This document shows positions 46,088-58,803 of a stretch of DNA of 64,000 nt, one piece after another. The notes under the pieces are model-generated. The model saw only the letters and a list, made by a program, of their open reading frames with translations. It did no database searches and was not told where the DNA came from. This stretch comes from Rhopalosiphum padi (lineage: Eukaryota > Arthropoda > Insecta > Hemiptera > Aphididae): assembly GCF_020882245.1 (NCBI RefSeq), contig NC_083599.1, positions 20,842,865-20,906,864 on the forward strand, read 5' to 3'. Position numbers and translations under genes: made by a program. Every line of letters begins with the position of its first letter. The stretch's first letter is position 1.

Positions 46088-49000
46088 TTAAAAATATAAT
46101 TTAACAAAGAAATAAACATCTTCTCTACATATGGGGCAGTTATCTATTTGTTCTGCACATTTGCCACAGGAGTAGACATGTCTACATGGTAAAAATACTG
46201 TTGTCATTCCCTCTTTGTAACAAACTTTACAAAGCATTGGGTTCATTGTGTTGTTTGATGACATTTTATAATTGCTTGGTACCAGTTTGAGATATTTGTT
46301 TCTTTTTATATCCTTGCATAAATAAACTCTCATTAACCTGAACGATAGATCTCTACACACAGAGCATTGTATGAAGGTTATTGAGCATTGAATGCAAGAA
46401 ATGGCATGACCGCAAGGAATAACAGCAACTTGTATTTCTTCCTTATAGCAAATTTTGCATAGCATACTATCTGGTAGTATATTAGGGTCTAGCTTCTGAA
46501 AAAGATGCTCAGGAATTTTATTTGATGACAGTTTGGTAACTCGTATCCTGTTAAAATGCCTATAAAAACCAACAAAAACATTTTAAAAACATTTTAATGC
46601 TAAAAAATAATTACAAAACTAAATTTTTTATGGTTATGTTATATTAATTTTAAACATTGTGATGCATCAAGTAATGATATCTGGTATACTTAATAGCACA
46701 TTAGCACATACTAAGTAACATAGAAAATTTTATCATGAGCACTGCAGGGAATTGAAGACTTTAAAACATAATTTAATACAATGTTCCTACTCGTAGGAAA
46801 TATAGATGATTGTGTTTTATATCTTGCTAATTCAAACTGTATTTATCTCCTAACATAAACCCATTCTTCCTTTCATCACATTTAAATTAATCAAAATCAT
46901 TAGTTTATGATGTTAAACGTTAGTATATTAAACAATCACCCAAAATATAAAGTTCAAAACCTCAATTCAAAATGTACAGTTAGATTAGTCAATACTATCA
47001 TTGTCACCTCTAAATCTTCTATACTATCTATGTTCAACAAGCCATGCAGTGCCAACTAGTATTGATTTAAAACATTGCAAGTGTTATCCTGTCAACTCGC
47101 AATACAGTGTAATATAATTATCTATTCATTATGAAATAAGAACATTTTCAGTGATAAGTATAAACTAAAAAATTAATCATTGATTTAATCTTAGTATGAC
47201 TTATAAATATTTAAAGAATTGATGTTTAAACAAATGTGATCAGTTGTTAGTTGTTTAGAAGTGTTTCTACTTTCTCCATTAAATAAAAAATATGATATAA
47301 GTAATATTAAATTATCTAATAAGAACAATGTTACAAAATACAATGAAAATATACTGTGGGTTTTGTTAAAATGATTTAAATCAAATACCTATATATAATG
47401 TAACGTAAGGATGAAATATAATTATATTTTTCAATGTCTTAAAATAAATTCTAAGTTTTAATTATTGTTAGATTTATTGAACAAATGCAATTATATATTA
47501 TAATTTAAATTAAAATGTATTTTTTATAAAAATAGTTATACTGATTCAATGAAACATACTTTTTTGTTGACTGTATTTTCATATTTTGCCCGATAGTAAG
47601 TGTATTTTTCTTTGCAGCAATTAACTTGAATAATTCCTACAAATAAAGTTTAAGGTAAATTTCTAATATTGTTTCTGATATAAAATATTTATTAAATTAC
47701 CAGTTGATTGGATTTTATGAAATCTCTTTTCACGGCATGTACCATGTTACCAAAGCTTTTGCCTTTCTTTAATAATAAATAACTACAATATTTTGAGTGT
47801 TTGGCGTGTACTACCCATGGTTCTTGGTTTTTATTCCATTCACTTCGAGTATCATTACAGTAGAAACATGTCATAGTATCAGAATAACCATTGCCTAAAA
47901 AAATATTTAAACATTAAAATGAAAGATCAATTATAGTTATAAATAGTATTATCATTTAACCTGAATAAAAATATCCAGCTTCGCATAAAGTATTAATATC
48001 GTGTTGCAATGGTATCAAACATCTTTTAAATGAATCCAGCCGTTTATCAAAGTCAATCATTATTTCATGAAATAAAGGTTTTAAGAATATAATAATACCC
48101 TCAAAATGTAACCGATCATTAATATTTTTTAACTCTAAACTAGGTCGGATAACAGCAGACATAATAAAAAAATCTGTAAATATGAATAAATATATAATTA
48201 TTTCAAAAGAGAATGTATCATGTTTTTTATCAGACCCAACGTCTATTTAAATCGTAAGGAAATAGATAGTTTTTAAATTAGTTAAATTGTTACTATATAA
48301 TTATTATTGAAATTAAAATTAAATAAAGTTTGTAATAATAATTTTATAATATTACTAGTACAAAAATGACATGTATATTTTTCACATACATTTGTGTTAA
48401 AATATTTTTCAAAAAAAATTAAGTAATAAATAGAATATTAAACATTGGTACCTAGTAATTAGTAATTACTGATCTTAATATCCGATTTATAATAATATAA
48501 AAATTTGTTAGAATTAAGTTTGAATAATGATTTAATTAATACATTAGTTCTCTTTGTATGATTAATTTTCAGTTATAATTATTATGTTATTACACAAAAA
48601 ACATTAATCTCAAAATCCATTAATTTAATTACATACCAAGTTTAATATTTTTATAATTAGTTATGTAATTAATTTGATATTTACTTCTGTGTTCAATCAC
48701 ATATGGACATTGTGGAGACTGAAAAGCATGTTTATCAAATGGAAAATCATTCTGCTGCCAATTACTATACTCTGTCATACATAATAAACATTTTACACGA
48801 TCTTGAATGCCCGTGTAAAAATAACCAGCTTGGGCCATTCCATATGGATTTAAAAATTCTACACTCCAATTATTGAATGTTAACAAACGACCTTTTAATA
48901 ACTTCATCTGCAAAGTAAAATAAGGATTAATGACAATGATATTAAAGTTATTTGATATTTACTTACGGCGTACATAACAAATGGACAATTTTGTGATAGA

Positions 49001-49188
49001 CGAACATGCTCACGTAACGGATTATCGCCCGGTTGCCAATCAAAAAATTTTTTTTTGCAAGTATTACATTCCACTTGATCCTCAATGCCAGTGTAACCAA
49101 AATTAGCTATGGCCATTTCAAAAGGTGATATAAAAGTTAAAGTCCACCTTTCATCATAAGTTTGAAAGAGAGCTTCAGGTTCAGACAT
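46088..49188 (-). CDS. Inhibitor of apoptosis protein, 3 BIR + 2 RING (IAP copy 2)
   Basis: Six coding exons mirror copy 1: 49188-48967, 48907-48685, 48173-47961, 47894-47701, 47636-47560 and 46559-46088. They join in frame to 466 residues without a stop. All zinc ligands of BIR1 (CNTC…H-x6-C), BIR2 (CLLC…KHAFQSPQC), BIR3 (CFYC…HAKHSKYC), RING1 (CKIC…CSVC) and RING2 (CKVC…CPIC) are present. The protein begins MSEPEALFQTYDERW, two residues longer than copy 1. Exon and intron lengths are otherwise almost the same. Expected role as for copy 1: cytosolic E3 ligase restraining caspases or acting in immune signalling. Amino-acid differences to copy 1 concentrate in the BIR domains (12 of 64 codons in exon 4), while exon 5 has one silent change. 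Confidence 0.88.
46560..47559 (-). other. IAP copy 2 intron 5, unusually conserved with copy 1
   Basis: Counterpart of 23702-24653. It has small indels near its acceptor end and around 46840-46890, but is nearly identical over most of the remaining length. Confidence 0.7.
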
Positions 49189-49518
49189 CTATAAAGAAAA
49201 CATAAATATCAATTATTAGTCGGCATTTAAAAAATAAATGCTCTTCATATCTATTCTAACTAAGTGGTGGTATAATTAATACTACATGCAATCATATAAG
49301 ATTATATAATAATAAAAAAATAATATTATAGAAATATAATGGTAGCATAGTATAAATAGGTAATATTATTTTATAATTTATCCAACATTAAAAATATTTT
49401 GTGTAAATAACAAGCACGGCGAAATGTAAACATTGATCAAGACGACCAAAGTACATAATCGAAAACTTTTACCTATAGATTATTTTTAAACAAATAAAAT
49501 AAAAGAAGTATTCCTTAC

Positions 49519-49700
49519 CTTGTAAACTGCAACAGCTGTTTTGTATTTGGGGGCGCAAAGACGTCGTCGACGAACAAATGAAATAGTGTTGAAGAACAAC
49601 CTCGTGTGTTGGTGGCGTCGAACAAAGTCTGACTGTAAAATATCCAAGACATATCTTTTCGATACGCCGAGTATTACACGCCGCCCCTTCATCACCCACA
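49519..49700 (-). promoter_or_regulatory. Non-coding first exon and promoter region of IAP copy 2
   Basis: The minus-strand donor TTACAAG|GTAAGG (GT at 49518-49517) matches copy 1. The intron to the first coding exon is only about 330 bp. The leader shows a GTCGTCGACGAAC-type insertion relative to copy 1. Mirror open frames here (49469-49699) are two frames of the leader and are not coding. Confidence 0.6.
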
Positions 49701-50222
49701 GCGCTGATTCCAGCTAGCAGACTGTATTGGAATTATATACTACTGATCAACATGTTTACTAACCGGTTTACAAAAATATAGCTGGATATGAGCATTGAGC
49801 CCGTCTCCTTCTATTATGTTGAATTGTTGTAGCTATCCATTTTCGATTGATCGATTTATCAAAATAATGTAAGCCAACAAGAAGTTAAGAATTACGATAT
49901 AGAAGAAATTAAGTAATACAATATTTTTGAGCGGAGTATAAAAAAAAAAATTAACAGTGGTCATAGTGCAATAGAACGATTTATAAAATAAAACAGGTTA
50001 AGCGTTAGCACTGAGATTAATACAAGACTGCCCGATCATATTTATAGTTAAGGTATTAATTTATAAATTACAATTTAATATTGATAAAATAAACAAAAAT
50101 ACATTTCAATTCAATCACATTCAATCAAATAAAAGACACGTCTATTATTATTCACGTTGTCTATTTGGATATCATTCTGAATAATCTATTGAAAAAAATA
50201 TTTCACATACATGTTGTAGTAC

Positions 50223-50489
50223 CAGTTGAATTTGGGGGGCTCCTAAAAATTACTTTTGAGCCATATATATATATATATATATACATTCTAATGATATTTA
50301 TGGTGTTTATTTTAATGTTAATTTTATCTGTTTTCATTCCAATAACGGCAATCACCTTTCCAATATTTTCCAAAATAGATATTATGTAAGTAATCAATTG
50401 TAATTATTAAATTACCGCATAATTTAAAATATTTGTTGTTAGTAAAAAGAGGTCTGGGGCCCTTAAGGCCCCCCTGGATCCGCCACTGT
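50223..50489. mobile_element. hAT-type MITE
   Basis: Begins CAGTTGAATTTGGGGGGCTC and ends GGATCCGCCACTG, with perfect 8-bp duplications TGTAGTAC (50215-50222, 50490-50497). A G-run near the left end and GGCCCCCC-type sequence near the right end are complementary. An (AT)n run lies inside at 50263-50284. The element is 267 bp and non-coding. Confidence 0.92.
50263..50284. repeat. (AT)n microsatellite
   Basis: Simple dinucleotide run inside the hAT-type MITE. Confidence 0.85.
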
Positions 50490-50497
50490 GTAGTACA

Positions 50498-51173
50498 ATA
50501 TTACGGTGTTGTACTGCTCTACTATTAATACAAAACTCTTAAATGTTAAACACCTCTAGCTGACAAAGGAAAATACTGACTGCTTCACTTGGTAATTAGA
50601 TAAGTACGTAATACAACAATATAGGAGGAACGAGGAGAAAACATTTTCTCGTCAAAGGTATATGTTTCATGAAAGTGCACATTAATTTTACATTTTAACT
50701 GTGCGTTTTTGGACGGTTTTTTAATACCTATACGAAAAAAGTATATGTTTAAACAGTATCGTTAAAATATCATGACGTTTTTACGTGTTTTAGTGTCGCC
50801 ATAAAATATGGGTACTTATAGATACTCATCGACGAAGAATATAAATCTATTATGTAGTTTGACATCATTGTAAAGAAGAAAAATTAATTATGTTTCACTA
50901 CACGCGCACCCTTTCACTGCCACACATAATCTTTATTCTTATGATAACAATAAAATGCAGTATGACAGTTTTTTTTTTATCCCTCTAAGTTCTGTATGAA
51001 CAATCCATACAGTGAATATCGACTGAAGGTTTTCGTCTGGCGCCGCACAATGTTATTGTACGGGCCAAAAGCACATACATTAACGCGCACGCCGGTTACT
51101 TAAATATTCCAATGATTTACGTATGTCTCGATAGTAGTAGATTGACCGATAATGTGCGGTGGAAGGCGTATAT
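50498..51173. other. No gene recognised
   Basis: AT-rich sequence with the short phrase GGTTTTCGTCTGGCG (51027) shared with 29000; otherwise unassigned. Confidence 0.4.
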
Positions 51174-53006
51174 CCAAACCTTAACTGAGCTGGGGCACTA
51201 GTGCCCGAAAATCCGATTAGACTTCGTAGTGCGCATCGTCACTGCGTATTAAAATATCTATATTATTATTATTAATTTTACTTTTGTTAGTACGTCAGTG
51301 CGATTTCGAATTACATTCATCATCGTCAATATTGCTCGATTTCTTTTGTTTGATGTGGCATTTTTAGTAGGTCTACCTGCTTCCAATAGCGTAAATGGTA
51401 TATGTGAAATATGGCACAATCATCAATAAATAAGACACTAAAAAATAGTAAAAAATAATTTATAAATTAATATTTAACTTATTAAGTTTCGTAGGAAAAA
51501 GTAAAGTATCGTGATAAGACTGACAGTATACCTACCTACTTTGTATCTTGAAAAGCAGTATCATTAAAGTCTAAATATACTAAAAGAAATCTAGCTAGCA
51601 ATATTGACAATAATAAAATATATAATTCAAAATAGCATTGACGTACCAACATAAAAAAGTAAATAAAAAAACATAAGGTAAATATTTTACATATTAGTAT
51701 GTAATTGACTATAATATAAATAATTGTTATAAATATATATATATATATTTAATTTGACTCGATTCAACCCATTGTAGGAACGTAATGTTAAACTATATAT
51801 ATATATATTAATTATTCATTATAAATTATGATGCTATATTGTAATAATATGCACTCATATAATAATTGCAATAATTTGATAGAAGTTCAACTATAATAAA
51901 TTAGTAACGGTCGAGTTACCGCAGGTGCATTTCTCTGGCACCCGCACTTCTGAATTTCAATAAACATCTTTCTTCAGTGATGAAAGGGACGATTTACATT
52001 GCAAGGTCACACATAAATTCCATACGTGTCTGTGACAATAAAACGCATGACGAGTGACTTTTGTCGTGTGCCAACAGAGACAAAGGATGTCCCAATGATA
52101 GTCTCTGCGAGTAAGCCAGATCTTTGGAAACGCGGAGGCCTTTGACGGGGCTGGCTTGACCAAATTGTCTCTCTTACCAGTTCATGCGCACCAGACACCA
52201 GTCCCTTTAATAAAATCTCTCGACACCGTATCGAACGAGCGACAAATAAGACTGTTTTTTGAAATAAATCAACCACTGTTGTTTTTTTTTATTTGGATTT
52301 ACGTGCCCGGAGATTTAATTTTATTTGTGTCAACTCACCGCGTCATTACATTATATATATATATATATTCCGGCGAACCAGGTATGATGCATGATTATAA
52401 TATATTATATTATAATATTACGAATATATTATTATTATAACATAGACGTAAGTTCTGCATACGGTGTACTTAATTAGATTCTCGAGTACATGACCTCGAT
52501 AGCTCTTCGACGATTCGAAAGAAGGTAATTGCGTAATAATTGATATTAATATATAGTAGGTGGTTTTGTTCTCCAGCACTTCTAAGTGTAGGGAAAGATC
52601 CGCACAGACCTGGAAACATCACCCTAAAGGCTTATGACCTTTTACTTATTCTTTTTTAGTTTTATTAAAAAATTAACTTAAATTAAAGATAATTTTTATA
52701 CTTATATTAGATCTCTCATTTTTGCGTTATTACAATATGGATTTCATAAATATATATTATGGAATATAAATAAATGTATTGGTTTAATTGGTAATTCGGT
52801 TATTTATTATACTTATTTGTTTTCGTATTAAAACCCGTATTTGTAAATATAATTAATAATATGTTTGTTGCACGAATATATTTTAATACTGTGCCATAAA
52901 TGATAAATCATTAAGTTATAGGGAACGCAGTGAAGACGCGCACTACATATAAGTACCGAGTCTAATCGGTTTCGGGGACTGGTGTCCCAGCTCAGTTAGG
53001 GTTTGG
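51174..53006. mobile_element. Palindromic repeat element interrupted by a 1.2-kb insert
   Basis: The left end CCAAACCTTAACTGAGCTGG and right end CCAGCTCAGTTAGGGTTTGG are inverted. The inverted similarity goes on through GATTAGACTxxGTA and GTGCGC. The left arm (51174-51440) recurs inverted as 51590-51720 plus 52920-53006, so the right arm appears split by about 51725-52910. That insert has a GC-richer stretch (51910-52260) with TTTAATAAAATCTCTCGACA, LTR-like in look. No target duplication could be fixed. A related single arm is at 29240-29560. Confidence 0.6.
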
Positions 53007-53458
53007 AAAATACTCGACCGGGCGCTAACAGCCACAATAATATACAATGTAGTTGTGCACGTTCAGCTGCAAGGACAATCGTCTATATTATCGTTCCCCT
53101 AATATCTGAACGTCTTGGTGGTTCATACGCATATGGCGATTATCATAAGCATTATACTGGCCGTCTATTGCCACGGTATACATTGTGCTGTAGGCATCAT
53201 GCTGTTTGCTGCTGTCTCGTGACCTCGTGTTCCGAGTACGAGTTCGTATTTTACGAACATTTCGATTGAAAAAGATGCTGTTTGTTCAGCGGGGGTGTCA
53301 TTTGGTAATCGAGCGATGTTGCCGATTCGGGCCCATCTGATGATATTAAATGCAGCGATGACCATCGATATTTCTTAGTTTTTTTAGCTGAAATATTAAG
53401 TATAATTGGTGTGTGTGTAACTGACAACTGTGTTCAACTGCAGTTAGTTGATATAATA
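53007..53458. other. No gene recognised
   Basis: A moderately GC-rich region (53010-53330) with opposing open frames (53003-53269 plus, 53165-53365 minus), neither with a recognisable domain. Confidence 0.35.
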
Positions 53459-53837
53459 CAGTGGCAATTTTAGGGGGCCAAGGGGAGCAATTGCCCCGGG
53501 CAGCAAATTTAACTGGGAACTATTTTTATAATATTAATTTAATGATGTTGGTTTTATAAACATATTATGAAAATAAATATGATATGAAAATAAAATAATA
53601 AATTTTACGATTGCAGGCTTTGATTATTTTGTTATCATGGGTACTATACTGAGAAAACCTACGATATTCAACATTATAGGACACTCAATAGATTTTTATA
53701 CTGCATGATACTATTAGCATATCATATTATGTATTGTAAGTTTTTTTAGGGTAAGAAAAATTGCCACAAACCGGCGAGAGGGAAAGGGCGTTAAAAAAAT
53801 GTGCCCCTGGGACAGTAAAATCCTAAATACGCCACTG
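53459..53837. mobile_element. hAT-type MITE
   Basis: Begins CAGTGGCAATTTTAGGGGGC and ends CCTAAATACGCCACTG. Perfect 8-bp duplications ATATAATA flank it (53451-53458, 53838-53845). The element is 379 bp, AT-rich inside, without coding content. Complementary CCCCGGGC / GCCCCTGGG blocks lie close to the ends. Confidence 0.92.
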
Positions 53838-53845
53838 ATATAATA

Positions 53846-55978
53846 CATAAAATGTTATTATAATTCATAAAATCAAATACCTATATAGATATGATAAAAG
53901 TAGGTAGTAACCAGTGAAGGCAGTACCTAACAGTGTATTGAAATTGTAATTTATATGAAGATTATTATAAAAGTATTTAATTCTAAACACGCGCGAAACA
54001 GAAAAATAATGAGTACACACCGTTAGGCGTGTACAACTGTACAATTATTAATATTATACTTATATGTATCTACCGGCCGAGGACAATATTATATATTATA
54101 TTATATTCTATATAATATAACTTATACGCGCGCCCGATCACCTGCGATACCTATTACAATACCTACGTCGCGTACACAAAAGGGGATAATAATAATAAGA
54201 ATGTTATATTGTATACAGGCATATAGCATATATACAGCGTTTCGCGCACATGCAATATTATAGTGATACAAAAAATATAGGAACAATTCTCGTCTCTATC
54301 AATAATAACTATATAATAATACAACTTTTAATTCGTCAACTAGGAATAGATAAAATGCGGTTCGCTGTGTTTGGCGCACGAATTAAGATATAGGTACCTT
54401 AATATATCTTAATTCGTGGTTTGGCGAGTGTTACACTATACTATAATGTAATATGATAATTGACAACACAAGAATAATAATTCCACCACATTTATACAAT
54501 ACTAAATAAATCACAATAACTAAATAATACGTATTCAACTATGGGGGTGGGAGGGGGGTTACATTATTACTATATATACATAAGATAAGTACATAGGTTA
54601 CAACCCTTTAACTCGCCCCCCCTCTGGTTGCGCCACAGCATATAATATATTGGCTGCTGACCTTTACACATATATCGGTTTAATTAGCAAGTGTTAGCGA
54701 GGTAATTATCGATAAATCATCGTGTCCATGGTCAAAATTGTGGGGTGACAATGTAATCTTGTAAAATGCACTATGGACGCTTTACATATATTTCAGGAGA
54801 AGCCACTTCCTGCTGTGCATCAAACTATTCATACACGAACACGGTTAAAAAAAATTAAAAAAAAAAAATGTTAACTAATTTTTGTTGGCAAAAGTATTTC
54901 AAAGTATATTTTTGTACTTGAACAAAGTGTTATAAATTTTGGGTTGGATTATTATTCCACAATTTGTAGTTAAATCCAATAGCACATAATATATTTAAAT
55001 ACCTACCATACTTATCAGCGGCGTTACTATACATTGGAGAGTCCCAGGGCAGTATCAAGCAAGTGTTGGCTCCAATTTTTAAATTAAAAAAAAAAAAAAA
55101 ATAATAGTTTTTTATTATTACAGTTAATTGAATTTTTATGCGATTTTACATTATATTTAATATGTCTTACAGTACTGACTATAAACTATACTAACAAAAT
55201 AAAGTTTAATTTTACTCTCTTTGATTCGTTTTTCGTTATCTACATTTATTAAATTAATAATATAATAAAATACCAGCTCGGCCCATACTCTATTATAATA
55301 TAATATTTTGAACATTTTTAGTTTCTAATGTTTCTATATTCTATTACAGTATGACCTGAGTTTTAAAACGAAATTGAAATGTTCGTGTATACCAAATGTA
55401 TTTACTAAGGTCGAGGGCCCTTCCGAGTATAGGGCCCCGGGGCATTGCCGTGCCTTGCTATTCTGTAGTGTGACATACTTATTTTTTAATGATAATTGAC
55501 GTTAATTTCTATATGAATTAACTACCTATATGTCTATATAGGTATACCTTTACGTTTTTTTTATTATATAACGCTTTTGAATAAATGCAAATATTGTTAT
55601 AGGTTAACCGATTTATTTAATTACGATAAATGCTTACAAAAATGTCCCATTTAAAACTCGGAAATTATTATTTGAATATATTTTATATATTATATTATAA
55701 TATTTATTTTGAATATAAACAAAATTGTGTACGTATATAATATGGTGTGGGCGGTGTGGCTTCACAGTCTATTATATATTTACCGAGTTTCTCGTCGTAC
55801 AATGGTAGGAAATGTCGAGCGGTGCCTACCCTACCGCCGGTGGTTAGTAAACGAGTTGATAATAAATGAATAAAATATAATAGGCTAATGGGCATCGAGG
55901 CTCACAGCCCACAGGCCACAGGTTTATCAACACGACACGCTTTCGCACTGTCGCGTACAGTACACTTTACAGGTACAC
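53846..55978. other. No gene recognised; transposon-like ends at 54540-54650 and 55018-55460
   Basis: AT-rich. G-run and C-run pairs (GGGGGTGGGAGGGGGG at 54543 with CGCCCCCCCTCTGG near 54615) and a CAGCGGCGTTACTATA start at 55018 look like decayed MITEs, but boundaries do not resolve. The 63-codon frame 55704-55895 has no domain. Confidence 0.4.
54378..54417. repeat. Small perfect palindrome
   Basis: ACGAATTAAGATATA at 54378-54392 is inverted exactly at 54403-54417, with a 10-base spacer containing GGTACC. It may form a hairpin; its function is unknown. Confidence 0.8.
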
Positions 55979-56057
55979 TCAGTCTCGTTTTTGGAGTACG
56001 ATAGTGCGGTAGTGATTTACAACTGTAATCACGGCTCATCTCGTGTCATACACTCAG
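55979..56057 (+). promoter_or_regulatory. Candidate distal promoter and 5' UTR exon of Cullin-2
   Basis: An initiator-like CTCAGTC places a possible start at about 55981. A non-coding exon then ends CATACACTCAG|GTATGA at 56057. The exon is GC-richer than its surroundings. The next acceptor in the right place is gaatag at 58778-58779, which gives a 24-base leader before the Cullin-2 ATG. Linkage to the cullin gene is inferred from orientation and spacing only. Confidence 0.5.
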
Positions 56058-56654
56058 GTATGAATGTTTTATTTATTGAACATATACATAATATTGTATT
56101 ATCTTGTTGTATTTACGTTCAAACGACGGGAAGGGTGGAAGAGAAGCGTGGAATCAGACTTAAGAGTAGAGAAAAGGGGTTTTAAATTATTTTTTTGTAA
56201 GTGATTTTCTACGCGTTACATCCTTTGTGTGGACTGATTAATTTGGTAGATTTGACTACATGAGTATTTGACTATATGAGCCATATCATTGCTACATTTA
56301 CCTTGCATTTTAATTATTCCGTATTTTATCCACGGTTGTTTAGTAATATGCAAGAGTTTACACGACTTAATGAATTACAATTAGATTTTAGACTTTGGGC
56401 TGTTTCTACTTTTCTAGTAGGCAAATTGGATTTTAGTTGATACGTTTGAGAGGTCAATAAAGTAAGGTTCCTTTAGTTTATCGCCGTACAAAGTACAATT
56501 ATTGTGATATGATCGAGTATAGAGATATACCCGTTGACTGTTGTTGGTGATCGGTAAACAATTTCGTGATATAATATTTTGGGGCCCACTGGTTTACCGA
56601 CACATATCACGGTGTCGCTTATAGTAGGTACCTATCGTTTTTAAATCATAACAG

Positions 56655-56727
56655 CGGTGCAGTCGCGTCTGACGTTTATCATCGACATTCGACAATACAT
56701 TTTTGGTTCATCTTTTTCTACACTCAG
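56655..56727 (+). promoter_or_regulatory. Candidate proximal alternative 5' UTR exon of Cullin-2
   Basis: Ends CTACACTCAG|GTATGA, and the bases after the donor (TGTTTTATTTAT…) match those after the distal donor at 56057, including a later ACGTTCAAACGA phrase. The two first-exon cassettes appear to be tandem duplicates about 670 bp apart. The start of the exon is not determined. Confidence 0.45.
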
Positions 56728-58779
56728 GTATGACTGTTTTATTTATATATTAAAATATTATGTCACACGTCGTTGCGTCTACGTTCAAACGATAAGAAAA
56801 AATGCAATTAGAAATAATTTACTGTAGCGGGATAATTGCCACACACGCACAGCACAGATGCCGTTAATAAACATATGTATATAGGTATATTATCTGTTAT
56901 CTATATTTTAATATTGTTTCCCTATTCCACATTTTAAATTATATTTTAATGTTAATGACCATCTATAGTACCATCACGGTGTAGAAAACATCTTCTATAC
57001 CTATACGACAGCACTTTTTATTCGTAAATTCACCAGAAGACCGCGTACTTTATGACAGATTTTACGTTATTATTTTTATATCACTTTAAGTACATTTTCT
57101 ACTCCATAGATTTAAATTGTGTTTTACAAATTATTGTGTTTATATTCGTAGAGCACATATTATTCTACCTATTTTCTGTAAGTTCTCAATGATTTGTATT
57201 GTAGATTATTTACAAAGTAACAACACAACAGTCTAAAAACTAAAAAGTCAACAATGTTGATAATTTGAACTCGTATCACGGATGATAGCAAGTTTTTGAG
57301 CGAATTTGATAATATTATCGTATTGAAGTTAGAAATGTTTTATTTTTGTATCTGTTTGGTTGTTATAATAACTTTGCATAAATATAATTTCACACAGCTA
57401 CACTACAGTGATAGCATGTATTCAGAGTAGAAATAAACTTAATTTGTACTTTTATAACATATGCATATAACTTAGACATTATGTCAATTCAATTACAAGA
57501 CAGACTTAACTCAAAATCGACGTTTAAATGTGTACAACATTGACAATAATTGTTGTAGTTAAACTTAAAATAACTCCAAATTTCTATGCGTGTGGACATA
57601 GTGCATTTTGAGTTGGACAAACTTATGTACTAAATTTTAATTTTAACATAAGTAATAGTACGTAATCATGAACTTTGGATTTAGAATGTTTTGAAAATTA
57701 TCTAACGATCTATAATATATTCCTTGTAGTCCATTTTACTTTAAACTTGTTTAATTTTTTATACTATTTTATTTTATATTAGTCTATGTATTGTATTCTA
57801 TTAGTAAGTCCCAGTGAACAGTGATGTAAAATTACTTGTGTTAAAAAAAAATATCCATAATAAAATCAATACTTTCCTCACTCTGCTTATAATCTAAAAT
57901 AAAATCAATAAATTATTAGTTATCGTTAAATAGATATTTTATCGATCATCTTATATGATAAATCATTAAATGCTATATATTGTTAAGAATAAATTCTGTA
58001 TTCGGCAGTTAAAAATGTATATAAATATAATATGCATTATAATAGTATTAATGATATTTAACAAGAAAACCAAGTTTTCAACACTATTCAACTATAAATT
58101 ACAAGATAATAAATAACAAAAAAATATAATATTTAAATGAAGAAAAATATCAACTTTACTCATTTGAAAAGAATATAATTAACTTGTCTTATTGTAGTAT
58201 GTAGGATTGTAGAAATTTTTATGTGCATTATAAAAATAATTTTAACATAATGTATTGTTTTTAAAATAAATAAATCAGAAAAGCTAAACTGTTACAATAG
58301 GATAATTAATTAGTCAAGTTATTGATTAAATGAAAAAAATAATTACCAAACTTAGTCTAGGTAAAAATTAAAAGCAATTTTTTTAAATTTTGCATTTACT
58401 TTTTAATTAGTTAATTAACATGTTTAATGTGTATTAACAATAATATTATGTTGAAATTGAAAAATAAAGTTATTGATAAGGAACCCAAAAATATGTAGGT
58501 ATTTAAAAAAAATTGTTCATGTTATATTTACCTATATAGGCTATATAATAATAATATATAATAATATGTACTATTCCAATAAGTTTTAATACTTTAATAT
58601 ACTTTACTTTTATAATTAGTTGATTTTTAAAAATTAAATAGTGTGTGTCTTTAAACAATTATTATCAAGATAGTTTTATTGTTTAATTGCCAAGTTTAAA
58701 TAATTACAAACTATTTTAAATTTTCATATTTTAATAATTAATACCTAATCTGAATGTTTAATTTGATTTTTTTGAATAG
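56728..58779. other. Likely first intron of Cullin-2
   Basis: AT-rich, with no recognisable transposon end or exon. It spans from the proximal candidate donor to the acceptor in front of the coding start. Confidence 0.45.
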
Positions 58780-58803
58780 TTATAATAAAAACATTCAACA
58801 AAT

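Larger units (their letters stand above)
44372..50085. repeat. Segmental duplication, copy B (contains IAP gene 2)
   Basis: Counterpart of 20286-28620 in the same orientation. It lacks the hAT element, the pogo-like MITE and the TTAA palindrome of copy A. Blocks at 44372-44530, 45430-45770 and 45960-50085 match copy A; between about 44570 and 45420 similarity is not evident. Confidence 0.85.

Noticed and set aside
52007..52276. 89-codon minus-strand open frame
   Set aside because: Inside the LTR-like part of a repeat insert; overlapping frames on both strands and no gag, pol or env motif.
55018..55460. Possible hAT MITE starting CAGCGGCGTTACTATA with ATACTTAT on both sides
   Set aside because: The right end (…TAGTGTGAC) is not the inverted counterpart of the left, so the element cannot be bounded.
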